Origin: Sandaracinobacteroides sp031425455
Lineage (GTDB): Bacteria; Pseudomonadota; Alphaproteobacteria; Sphingomonadales; Sphingomonadaceae
Length of the DNA: 15,565 nucleotides
NCBI GenBank assembly: GCA_031425455.1
Contig: JANPJJ010000057.1
Coordinates: 1 to 15,565 of the forward strand
Direction: 5' to 3'
Numbering within the stretch: the stretch's first letter is position 1; each line of letters starts with the position of its first letter. Below the pieces are notes generated by a model. That model did no database searches. It had not been told where the DNA came from and worked only from the letters and a program-made list of their open reading frames with translations. Shown one piece after another: positions 1 through 7,229 of the stretch. Made by a program: the position numbers and the translations under genes.

Positions 1-404
1 GCCCGCTCGGCATCATGCAGGCCTGTCTCGATATCGTGCTGCCCTATGTCCATGATCGCAAGCAGTTCGGGCAGCCCATCGGCGAGTTCCAGCTGATGCA
101 GGGCAAGCTCGCGGACATGTATGTCGCGCTAAGCACGGCCAGGGCCTATGTCTATGCCGTGGCCGAGGCGTGCGACCGGGGCGAGACAGCGCGCAAGGAC
201 GCCGCCGGCGCGATCCTGTATTCGGCGGAAAAGGCGACCTGGATGGCGCTGGAGGCGATTCAGGCGCTGGGGGGCAACGGCTATATTAACGACTATCCGA
301 CCGGGCGGTTGCTGCGCGACGCCAAGCTCTACGAAATCGGTGCCGGCACCAGCGAAATCCGCCGCTACCTGATCGGCCGCGAGCTGTTCGCGGAAACCGC
401 CTGA
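1..404 (+). CDS. ivd: Isovaleryl-CoA dehydrogenase, C-terminal part (5' truncated)
   Basis: FAD-dependent acyl-CoA dehydrogenase that oxidises isovaleryl-CoA to 3-methylcrotonyl-CoA in leucine breakdown, passing electrons to electron-transfer flavoprotein. The window starts inside the gene; the frame is open from base 3 and ends at TGA 402-404, giving about 133 residues of a protein usually near 390. Visible blocks are PLGIMQACLD at the start, RKQFGQPIGEFQLMQGKLADMY, ALGGNGYINDYP and YEIGAGTSEIRR. The last block separates subfamilies: medium- and short-chain enzymes carry the catalytic Glu there (YEGT), whereas isovaleryl-CoA dehydrogenases have GAGT and keep their catalytic Glu on an earlier helix, which would lie outside this window. 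The fragment is very close to the mitochondrial enzyme across its length, so the subfamily call is firm. It overlaps the start of the mobA-like gene. Confidence 0.93.
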   Translation, partial: PLGIMQACLDIVLPYVHDRKQFGQPIGEFQLMQGKLADMYVALSTARAYVYAVAEACDRGETARKDAAGAILYSAEKATWMALEAIQALGGNGYINDYPTGRLLRDAKLYEIGAGTSEIRRYLIGRELFAETA

Positions 405-919
405 AGCTGCTCGGCGCGATCCTGGCCGGGGGCCGGTCGATCCGGTTCGGCAGCGACAAGGCGCTGGCGCTGCACCAGGGGCGCCCGCTGATCGCCCACG
501 TGGCAGACATCCTGGCTGCGCAGTGCGAAACCGTGGTCGTTTGCGGGCGCATGTGGGGCGGCCTGGCGGCGCTGGACGACCGGCCCGGCCCGGGATTCGG
601 GCCGATGGGGGGGCTTTGCGCTGCATTGCACCATGGTCGGCGCCTCGGCGCGGAGGCCGTGCTGGCGGCACCCTGCGATCTGCTCGGGATTCCAGCCGAC
701 GTGGCGGTTCAGCTGGCGGCGGCCCCGGCCGTGGCGGAAGACCAATGGCTGCTGGGGCTTTGGCCTGCCGATTTTGCCATGCGATTGGAACAGCTTCTGC
801 GGACCGAAGGCGCGATCAGTGCTCGCCGTGCAGCTTCGATCGCCGGCTCGGCAGCGCGACCCGTCGCCGGACTGCGCAATATCAATCGGTCGCAGGACCT
901 GGCAGTGGACCTCGGCTGA
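401..919 (+). CDS. mobA: MobA-like molybdenum cofactor guanylyltransferase, probable CTG start
   Basis: Predicted to transfer GMP from GTP to molybdopterin, making the guanine dinucleotide form of the molybdenum cofactor in the cytoplasm. The frame gives LKLLGAILAGG with RFGSDKA near residues 15-21 (the nucleotide-binding LAGGxSxRFGxDKA motif), GPMGG near 67-71, the metal-binding APCD with Asp93, and a closing NIN motif near residue 160. At 172 aa it is a little shorter than E. coli MobA (194). No ATG, GTG or TTG lies close upstream in frame. The first one downstream is GTG 500, which would delete the LAGG motif. CTG 401-403 overlaps the ivd stop TGA 402-404 as CTGA, the layout usual for ATGA coupling, so translation probably starts there by re-initiation. 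Alternatively the start codon is mutated and the gene is decaying. The family call is good; the start is inferred. Confidence 0.8.
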   Translation: MKLLGAILAGGRSIRFGSDKALALHQGRPLIAHVADILAAQCETVVVCGRMWGGLAALDDRPGPGFGPMGGLCAALHHGRRLGAEAVLAAPCDLLGIPADVAVQLAAAPAVAEDQWLLGLWPADFAMRLEQLLRTEGAISARRAASIAGSAARPVAGLRNINRSQDLAVDLG

Positions 920-1020
920 CGATTAGCCCGGTTCGTCGTTTTGCGTCGGATTTCGCCAATCGCCTGTCATCCTCGGCTGTTATCGCTGCAATGCACCACG
1001 ACATACAGGACGATTTGGAA

Positions 1021-1152
1021 ATGATGGCGATGATCGAGGCGCTGGCGGCGCAGATCGAGAGTGGACCCGTATGGTTTGCGGGTGGCGTGGTGGTGGTGGT
1101 GGCCGCGCTGGGCCGCCGGACCAGCCGGCCGGGCAAGCGCATGTCGGACTGA
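1021..1152 (+). CDS. Possible small membrane protein (43 aa), doubtful
   Basis: A short open frame lies between mobA and the convergent fabZ. From ATG 1021 it encodes 43 residues beginning MMAMIEALAAQIESG, then a hydrophobic run WFAGGVVVVVAALG that could span the membrane once, then a basic tail (RRTSRPGKR). AGGA at 1007-1010 lies 10 bases before the ATG and could serve as a ribosome binding site. An in-frame ATG at 991 would add ten residues but has no visible binding site. Third positions are mostly G or C, as in real genes here, but non-coding DNA in this genome is also GC-rich. It ends 14 bases from the fabZ stop on the other strand. I do not recognise the product; it may be spurious. Confidence 0.3.
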   Translation: MMAMIEALAAQIESGPVWFAGGVVVVVAALGRRTSRPGKRMSD

Positions 1153-1166
1153 CGAGATCGAAGGCC

Positions 1167-1616
1167 TCAGCCCGGCGCGTCGGCGATCATGGCCGTGAAG
1201 CGCGCCTGCGCTGCGACTTCGCCATCGACCCGGGCAATGCCTTCGAACTTGCAGACCGTGGCACGGCGCTGCAGGAACTTCGCTTCCAGCCGCAGCAGGC
1301 AGCCGGGCTCCACCGGCTTCCTGAACTTGGCCTCTTCGATCGCCATGAAATAGACCAGCTTGCCGGTGCCGCGAAGTGCCAAAGTTTCGACGGCCAGGAC
1401 GCCGGCGGCCTGTGCCAGCGCCTCCACGATGAGAACGCCCGGCATAATCGGGCGGCCGGGGAAATGGCCCTGAAAAAAGGGCTCGTTGATGGAAACAGCC
1501 TTGATCGCAGCGATATGCTCGCCGGGAACCAGCTCGTCGACACGGTCTACCAGCAGCATGGGAAAGCGATGCGGCAGGCACGCCATCACGGCGGCGATGT
1601 CCATCCGAGATCCCAT
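1167..1616 (-). CDS. fabZ: 3-hydroxyacyl-ACP dehydratase FabZ
   Basis: Dehydrates (3R)-hydroxyacyl-ACP to trans-2-enoyl-ACP in type II fatty acid synthesis in the cytoplasm. The 149-residue protein has the usual length and the hot-dog fold signature: LPHRFPMLLVDRV at 14-26, then FFQGHFPGRPIMPGVL with catalytic His51, and VEALAQAAG with catalytic Glu65. The 14-residue spacing of the pair is that of the family. ATG 1616 follows a GGGGGC stretch, and a second ATG four codons later (1604) is also possible. The gene starts 20 bases after the skp stop, so it is probably the last gene of the rpsB-fabZ cluster. The lpxD gene that commonly separates skp and fabZ, and the lpxA that commonly follows, are not present. 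Its end faces the + strand genes. Confidence 0.97.
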   Translation of the reverse strand: MGSRMDIAAVMACLPHRFPMLLVDRVDELVPGEHIAAIKAVSINEPFFQGHFPGRPIMPGVLIVEALAQAAGVLAVETLALRGTGKLVYFMAIEEAKFRKPVEPGCLLRLEAKFLQRRATVCKFEGIARVDGEVAAQARFTAMIADAPG

Positions 1617-1636
1617 GCTGCCCCCGATTGTCGCTG

Positions 1637-2215
1637 TTACGGGCGCGGTGCCGGGGCGGGCGCGGCCGGGGCCGTTGTCGAAACGCGCGGCAGGCTGGTG
1701 TTCAGCCGGGTGATGATGTCGCTCGTCACGTCGATCGACGAGGAGTGCTGAAGGGTTGCACCCTCGGCCAGGGCGATCGAGGCGCCGCGCTCGCGCATCA
1801 CCTGGGTGATGATCGGATTGGCGCCGTCGGTGATCTGCTTGATCACGAACTGGCGGCTGCGCTGGATGTCCTGCTCCAGACGTTGCAGTTCCTGCTGCGC
1901 CTGCTGCTGCTTCTGGCCGAACGCCTGGGCGCGCTGCTCCAGCGCGGGGCCGGCCAGCGATTTGTTGGCCTGGCCGGCCTGGATGGCGTCGGCATCGGTC
2001 TTCAGCTGGCTTTGCAGGGTTGTCGCCCGGCCTTGCAGCCCGGTGATCCTGGTCTGGATTTCGGTACCGGCCTGCTTGCCGGCCGCGCTTTCGTTCACCA
2101 CGCGGTCCATGTCCACGATCACGATCACGGGCGGCGACAGTTGCTGCGCCGTTGCCGGCGCTGCGGCCGTCGCGAGCAGGAGGGCGGCAGCGGCGGTCTT
2201 GAACAGGGTCTGCAT
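1637..2215 (-). CDS. skp: Skp/OmpH periplasmic chaperone
   Basis: Periplasmic holdase that binds unfolded outer-membrane proteins on their way to the BAM complex. The 192-residue product starts with a clear signal peptide: Lys at residue 6, an Ala/Leu-rich core, and probable cleavage after ATA at residue 23. Next comes IVIVDMDRVV, the typical first strand of the Skp body, then a long Gln/Glu-rich helical region (about 45-130) that would form the coiled-coil tentacles, then a SDIITRLNTSLP strand. It is longer than E. coli Skp (161) and ends in a Pro/Ala-rich tail. ATG 2215 shares its A with the bamA stop (TGATG), indicating translational coupling. The frame is open further upstream inside bamA, but only this start gives a signal peptide at the N terminus. 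Placement directly after bamA is the conserved arrangement. Confidence 0.93.
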   Translation of the reverse strand: MQTLFKTAAAALLLATAAAPATAQQLSPPVIVIVDMDRVVNESAAGKQAGTEIQTRITGLQGRATTLQSQLKTDADAIQAGQANKSLAGPALEQRAQAFGQKQQQAQQELQRLEQDIQRSRQFVIKQITDGANPIITQVMRERGASIALAEGATLQHSSSIDVTSDIITRLNTSLPRVSTTAPAAPAPAPRP

Positions 2216-4842
2216 CAGAATTGGGTTCCTACATTGAACTGGAAGATCTGGGTGTCGTCGCCTTCGACCTTCTTCACCACTTTCGCAATATCGAAGCGGA
2301 AGGGGCCGAACGGCGAATTCCACGAGACGCCGGCGCCCACCGAGATGCGTGGGGACGAGCTGTCACCGACGAACTCCTCGATAAAACCGGGCGAGAGGGT
2401 GCAGACGGGCGGGGTCCCGGAGCAGACCTCAACATTCTCACTGCGGTCGATGAGGTCGGGGCGGGTCACATTCCACAGGGCGCCGATATCCACGAAAATC
2501 GAGGGCCGCAGCCCGAGTTCGCGACCGCCCGAGCCAAGCGGGATTTCCACTTCGGCCCGGCCGAGATAATAGTTCTTACCACCGATGGCATCGTCCTGCC
2601 GGTTGTCGCTGTCGAGGTCGCGGATCGGGTTGCCATCTGCGTCGAGCGGAAAGCGCACGACGCGCGGACCGACGCCGCGGATACCGAAGCCGCGGAAGCG
2701 CGGCTCGCCCAGATAGAAGCGATCGACCAGGCGAACATCGTTGCCGCCCCAGCCGAAGATATTGCCGGCCTCGCCGCCGATGTTCAGGATGAACCCGGCC
2801 GGCAGGCGGAAGTAGCGATCGTAGTTTACCCGCGTGCGCAGATATTTCACCGTGCCGCCAAGCCCGGCGAAATCCTGGTTCAGGATGAAACGCTGGCCGC
2901 TGGACGGGCGAAGCCGGTTGTCGAGGTTATCGAAGACGAGGCTGTAGCCGATCGACGAGGTGGTGTTTTTGCCCAGCGCCTCGCACAGGAAGCGGCCGGC
3001 TTTCAGCGGATCGCAGACAGAAGGAAGCGGCCCCGTGCCATCGGGATCCGTAAAGAACTGGCTTTCGTCCAGCGACACATCGTCGATGCTGAGGCCGTAG
3101 CGGACCTGCGCCTGCCAGAATTCGGTGATTGCGGTTCCCATGCGGACCTGGAAGCCGGTCGTGACCTGCTGGTAGGTGGTCTCCCGATCGTTGTTCTGGC
3201 CGTAGCGGAACGAGTTCAGGTCGCGCCGGAACACATCGAAGCCGAGTGCGAGGTTGCGGCCGAACAGATAGGGCTCGGTAAAGCCGATCTCGACCGATTT
3301 CGAATAGGAGCTGATATTCGCGCTGAGGCGCAGGTTCTGCGCCTTGCCGCGGAAGTTGCGCTCCTCGATCGAGAAGCTGAAGATGAACCGCTCCAGGCTG
3401 GAGAAGCCGGCCGAGAGCTGCAACGAGCCGGTGGGCCGCTCCTCGACATCGACCTGCAGCGCCACCTTGTCGGGCGCGCTGCCGGGATTCTGCTTTACCT
3501 CCAGCTTTTCCTGGAAGAAGCCGAGCGACTGGATCCGGTCGCGCGAGCGTTTCACCTTCACCGAGTTGAAGGCATCGCCCTCGGCCAGGCGGAATTCCCG
3601 GCGGATCACTTCGTCGCGCGTGCGAGTGTTGCCGTTGATGGTGACGCTCTCGACATAGGTGCGGGGCGTTTCGTTCACAACGAAGGTCATGTTCATGACC
3701 TTTTTGTCCTTGTCGCGATCGAAGCTCGGCCGCACGTCGCCGAACGCATAGCCCAGCAGGCCGACCGCTTCGGTCAGGCCGTCGATCGTGTCTTCCACCT
3801 GCTTGGCGTTGTACCAGTCGCCTTCTTTCATCGGCAGCAGGTTCTTGAAATTTTCGGCCTTGATGTCGCGGATCTGGCTTTCGAAATCGACCTTGCCGAA
3901 CTTGTAGCGTTCGCCTTCCTCCAACACATAGGTCACGATGAAGTCGCGCCGGTCGGGCGTGAGCTCGGCAACCGACGAGACGACGCGGAAGTCGGCATAG
4001 CCGTTGGTCAGGTAGAACTGGCGAAGCTTCTGCTGATCGAACGCCAGCCGGTCGGGATCGTAGGTGTCGTTCGAGGTGAACAGCCGCAGCGGCCGGGCCT
4101 GGCGGGTCGCCATTTCCTTCCGGAGTTCCCCATCGGAGAATTGCTCGTTCCCCAGGATGTTGATCTGCCGGACCTTGGATTTGGGCCCTTCCGAAATCTC
4201 GAACACCAGGTCGACCCGGTTCTGATCGAGCTGGACGATCTTGGGTTCGACCTTGGCGGCAAAGCGGCCGCCGCGGCGGTACAGTTCCAGGATGCGCGCG
4301 ACGTCGGCGCGGGCGCGCGAGCGGGTGAAGATCTGCCGCGGGGCGACCTTGATCTCCTCGCGGATCTTGTCTTCCTTGATCCGCTTGGCGCCTTCGATGA
4401 TGACCCGGTTGATGACGGGGTTTTCGCGCACGTCCACGGTGATATTGCCGTCGCCGTCGTCCCGGATCTGCACATCGGCGAACAGCTCGGTGGCGAACAG
4501 GTCCTTCAGCGCCCGATCGAGCCGGACTCGATCATAGCTCTCGCCCGCTTTCAGATCGATATAGGAGCGCACCGTATCGGGTTCGAGCCGCTCGTTCCCG
4601 GCGACGTTCAGTGAGCGGATGATCCGGGCGGGTTCAGGGGCGGCTGCGCTCGCCGCGACAGGGGCTGTCGTTGCGGGTGCCGTCTGGGATGCCGCAGGCG
4701 CGGTCTGGGCTCCGGCAGGTACTGCCTGGGCAGCAGCAGGCGCGAGCGCCAGCGGCGCCGTCCCCAACAGGAGGACCGACAGGATAGCTGTGCGGCACGA
4801 CAGGGACATGTTCACCGGGCTTGCACCCACCGCCACCAGCAT
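2215..4842 (-). CDS. bamA: Outer-membrane protein assembly factor BamA
   Basis: Essential Omp85-family core of the BAM complex, which folds and inserts beta-barrel proteins into the outer membrane. The 875-residue product has a signal peptide ending near AAAQA (about residue 40), a low-complexity Ala/Pro/Thr linker, then periplasmic POTRA repeats from about residue 73 (RSLNVAGNERLEPDTVRSYI) to about 465, then a 16-strand-type barrel ending in phenylalanine (FQFNVGTQF). The loop 6 signature reads RFRGFGIRGVGPR near residue 715. Start choice: ATG 4842 has AGG six bases upstream; ATG 4809 gives a more compact signal peptide (MSLSCRTAILSVLLLG) but a weaker binding site. The gene follows rseP by 52 bases containing a stem-loop and is coupled to skp. 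Two Cys pairs in the barrel (610/620 and 807/814) may form loop disulfides. Confidence 0.96.
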   Translation of the reverse strand: MLVAVGASPVNMSLSCRTAILSVLLLGTAPLALAPAAAQAVPAGAQTAPAASQTAPATTAPVAASAAAPEPARIIRSLNVAGNERLEPDTVRSYIDLKAGESYDRVRLDRALKDLFATELFADVQIRDDGDGNITVDVRENPVINRVIIEGAKRIKEDKIREEIKVAPRQIFTRSRARADVARILELYRRGGRFAAKVEPKIVQLDQNRVDLVFEISEGPKSKVRQINILGNEQFSDGELRKEMATRQARPLRLFTSNDTYDPDRLAFDQQKLRQFYLTNGYADFRVVSSVAELTPDRRDFIVTYVLEEGERYKFGKVDFESQIRDIKAENFKNLLPMKEGDWYNAKQVEDTIDGLTEAVGLLGYAFGDVRPSFDRDKDKKVMNMTFVVNETPRTYVESVTINGNTRTRDEVIRREFRLAEGDAFNSVKVKRSRDRIQSLGFFQEKLEVKQNPGSAPDKVALQVDVEERPTGSLQLSAGFSSLERFIFSFSIEERNFRGKAQNLRLSANISSYSKSVEIGFTEPYLFGRNLALGFDVFRRDLNSFRYGQNNDRETTYQQVTTGFQVRMGTAITEFWQAQVRYGLSIDDVSLDESQFFTDPDGTGPLPSVCDPLKAGRFLCEALGKNTTSSIGYSLVFDNLDNRLRPSSGQRFILNQDFAGLGGTVKYLRTRVNYDRYFRLPAGFILNIGGEAGNIFGWGGNDVRLVDRFYLGEPRFRGFGIRGVGPRVVRFPLDADGNPIRDLDSDNRQDDAIGGKNYYLGRAEVEIPLGSGGRELGLRPSIFVDIGALWNVTRPDLIDRSENVEVCSGTPPVCTLSPGFIEEFVGDSSSPRISVGAGVSWNSPFGPFRFDIAKVVKKVEGDDTQIFQFNVGTQF

Positions 4843-4869
4843 TCTCGACCTAATCCTTCGTCCTGGGCC

Positions 4870-4889
4870 CGCCGGGGCAAGGCCCGGCG
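4870..4889 (-). promoter_or_regulatory. GC-rich stem-loop between rseP and bamA
   Basis: A 7-bp perfect inverted repeat, CGCCGGG and CCCGGCG with a 6-base loop, sits just after the rseP stop and before the bamA ribosome binding region. There is no U-tract in the direction of transcription, so it is not a classical terminator. It could stabilise or partition the transcript. Function is not shown by sequence alone. Confidence 0.4.
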
Positions 4890-4894
4890 CCGGC

Positions 4895-6034
4895 TCAGCT
4901 GACGATGGCGGCGAGCCGGTCCCATAGTCCGAACGATTGCAGATCGTTCCAGGTCAGAACCAGCATCAGCGACATCAGCAGCGCGAAACCCGACATGAAG
5001 GCCCACTCCTGCACCCTTGGGTGGAGCGGCTTCTGCCGAACACCTTCGAGCGCGTAGAGGAACAGATGCCCTCCGTCCAGCATCGGGATTGGCAGCAGAT
5101 TGATGAACCCGAGGTTTATCGAGATGAGCGCGATGAAACTGACCAGCGCCGGCAGCCCGAGCGTCGCCGACTGGCCGGAGAACTGCGCGATCTTCAGCGG
5201 ACCTCCAAGGTCCTCCACCGCCCGGCGGCCCGTTACGACCTGCATCATCGTGTCGGCGATCATCCCGGTGGTGTCCCACGTCTCCACCAGCGCCCAGCGG
5301 AACGCCGCCACCGGCCCATGGTGCACCACCTGAACCTGACCGGATGTGACCCCCAACACACCCCGGGTGAATTCGTTGCCGAAACGGTCGGTTTCGGCGA
5401 CCAGCTTCGGCGTGACGGCCTTCTCCAGCAGCTTGCCGTCGCGCTCCACCACGACGTCGATTTCGGTTCCGGGATTGATCACGACGATCCGCATCAGGTC
5501 TTCGAAGCGCTCGACAGACTGGCCGTCGATCGACACCATCCGGTCGCCTTCCCGGAGCCCCGCCTCTGCCGCAGGCAGGCCGTTCACCACACCGCCGAGC
5601 ACCGGCGGCGTGATCTGGTGGCCATAGGTCATGAAGAAGACAAAGAAGATCAGGATCGCGAACAGGAAATTGATGCCGGGGCCTGCAGCGACGATCATCG
5701 CACGCTGCCACAGGGGGCGGCGATGAAAATATTCCGACGTCGGATCGACCGGCAGATCGGCCATCGAGGGATCGGGCCGGCTGGAGCCGTCTGCATCGCC
5801 GGCAAACTTCGCATAGCCTCCCATCGGAATCCAGCCGAGCTTCCAGCGGGTGCCCTGACGGTCGGTCCAGCCGAGCAGCTCCCGGCCGAATCCTACCGCA
5901 AATGTTTCAACCCTGACACCCAGCAGGCGCGCCACCTTGAAATGCCCATATTCGTGGACAAACACGAGAATGCTGATGACGATCGCGAAAGCAGCGATGG
6001 TATAGAGCAGGCCGGGGGCAACAATTGTTTCCAT
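4895..6034 (-). CDS. rseP: RseP-type site-2 intramembrane zinc metalloprotease
   Basis: Inner-membrane M50 protease that cleaves membrane-anchored substrates such as anti-sigma factors within the bilayer during envelope stress. The 379-residue product has an N-terminal membrane helix containing the zinc motif HEYGH (27-31), GWIPMGGYAKFAGD, a second hydrophobic segment (FLFAILIFFVFFM), a single PDZ domain (around LPAAEAGLREGDRMVSIDG), and the third zinc ligand in LLPIPMLDGGH (Asp320). E. coli RseP (450 aa) has two PDZ domains; the shorter single-PDZ form is common in alphaproteobacteria. ATG 6034 is preceded by AAGGAT and lies 10 bases after the dxr stop, so the 46 extra codons open upstream, which overlap dxr, are not used. 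The bamA/skp neighbours fit a role in outer-membrane homeostasis. Confidence 0.96.
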   Translation of the reverse strand: METIVAPGLLYTIAAFAIVISILVFVHEYGHFKVARLLGVRVETFAVGFGRELLGWTDRQGTRWKLGWIPMGGYAKFAGDADGSSRPDPSMADLPVDPTSEYFHRRPLWQRAMIVAAGPGINFLFAILIFFVFFMTYGHQITPPVLGGVVNGLPAAEAGLREGDRMVSIDGQSVERFEDLMRIVVINPGTEIDVVVERDGKLLEKAVTPKLVAETDRFGNEFTRGVLGVTSGQVQVVHHGPVAAFRWALVETWDTTGMIADTMMQVVTGRRAVEDLGGPLKIAQFSGQSATLGLPALVSFIALISINLGFINLLPIPMLDGGHLFLYALEGVRQKPLHPRVQEWAFMSGFALLMSLMLVLTWNDLQSFGLWDRLAAIVS

Positions 6035-6044
6035 GCTGAAATCC

Positions 6045-7229
6045 TTATCCGGTCCGCCGCTGTCCGGCAAACGATGTTGTGGTGCATTTGTTGACGAACT
6101 GTTGCGCAGCGGCCCGGGCTTCGACATCGACCGCGAAAACATCCTCGAGCGTCTCGGGGTTGCCCGGCGCAAGCGCCGCCAGCGTCTGCTCCACCACGGC
6201 GGCGATATCGAGGAAGCCGATCCGCCCTTCGAGAAAGGCTGCGACAGCGATTTCGTTGCTTGCGTTCAGCACACATGGGCGGCACCCGCCAGCGGCCAGC
6301 GCGGTCTCGGCGAGGGCCAGCGCGGGAAAACGCGAGCGGTCGGCCGCTTCGAAATCGAGGCGGCCGATGGCGGCAAGATCCAGCCGCTCGACCGGGGTCT
6401 CGATCCGTTCGGGCCAGGCCAGGGCATGGGCGATCGGCACCCGCATGTCGGCCGGGCCGAGCTGCGCCAGCACCGAACCGTCGATATATTCCACCAGCCC
6501 GTGCACCAGGCTCTGCGGGTGGACCAGCACGCCGAGCTGGTCGGGGCGCACCCCGAACAGATGATAGGCTTCGATCAGCTCCAGCCCCTTGTTCATCAAG
6601 GTCGCCGAATCGACCGAGATCTTGGCGCCCATCGACCAGGTCGGGTGCTTTACCGCCTGCGCCGGGGTTGCCGCCCCCATCTGCTCCAATGTCCAGGTCC
6701 GGAACGGGCCGCCCGACGCCGTGATCAGGATGCGGTGGATGCGCTCGCGCGCCTCCAGCACCTGAAAGATCGCATTGTGCTCGCTGTCGATCGTCAGGAT
6801 CGCCGCGCCGGAGCGGCGCGCAGCGGCCGTCATCAGCCCGCCGGCGCAGACCAGCGCCTCCTTGTTGGCAAGCGCCACCGGCACCCCGGCATCCAGCGCA
6901 GCGAGCGTCGAGGGAAGGCCGGCCGCCCCAACGATAGCCGCGACGGCAAGGTCTGCGGGCTGGGCGGCCAGCGCGGCGAGGGCGGCAGCGCCAGCGGCGA
7001 TCTCGGTGCCCGGCAGGTCGGCGAGCGCATCGCAAAGGGGTGCATAGCCGGCCTCGTCGGCGATGACGACTCGCTCGGCGCGGAACCGGCGGGCAAGCTC
7101 GGCGAGCTTTTCCCAATCCCGCCCGGCGGCGAGGCCGGCGATCTCGAAGCGGTCCGGATTGCGGGCGACGAGATCGAGCGTGGAGGCGCCGACCGAGCCG
7201 GTCGCGCCCAGGATGGTAAGGCGTTTCAC
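6045..7229 (-). CDS. dxr: 1-deoxy-D-xylulose 5-phosphate reductoisomerase
   Basis: Second step of the methylerythritol phosphate route to isoprenoids: rearranges and reduces DXP to MEP with NADPH and a divalent metal. The 394-residue product has the NADPH-binding LGATGSVGAST (7-17), the conserved ANKEALV (Lys123), the metal-binding DSEHN (Asp148, Glu150), ITASGGPFR, and KHPTWSMGAKISVDSATLMN leading into NKGLELIEA. Start GTG 7229 overlaps the cdsA stop as GTGA, and it places the Rossmann motif at the very N terminus as the family requires. The open frame continues 229 codons upstream as a shadow of cdsA. The pathway product feeds UppS, encoded two genes upstream. Confidence 0.97.
   Translation of the reverse strand: MKRLTILGATGSVGASTLDLVARNPDRFEIAGLAAGRDWEKLAELARRFRAERVVIADEAGYAPLCDALADLPGTEIAAGAAALAALAAQPADLAVAAIVGAAGLPSTLAALDAGVPVALANKEALVCAGGLMTAAARRSGAAILTIDSEHNAIFQVLEARERIHRILITASGGPFRTWTLEQMGAATPAQAVKHPTWSMGAKISVDSATLMNKGLELIEAYHLFGVRPDQLGVLVHPQSLVHGLVEYIDGSVLAQLGPADMRVPIAHALAWPERIETPVERLDLAAIGRLDFEAADRSRFPALALAETALAAGGCRPCVLNASNEIAVAAFLEGRIGFLDIAAVVEQTLAALAPGNPETLEDVFAVDVEARAAAQQFVNKCTTTSFAGQRRTG

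Noticed and set aside
523..1152. A 209-codon + strand frame across mobA.
   Set aside because: The part inside mobA is out of frame with a protein that has clear MobA motifs. Only its last 43 codons, after mobA, were kept as a doubtful small ORF.
2221..4614. A 797-codon open frame on the + strand opposite bamA.
   Set aside because: It is the antisense shadow of bamA, caused by high GC and few stop codons. It shows no recognisable domain and the real gene on the - strand is unambiguous.
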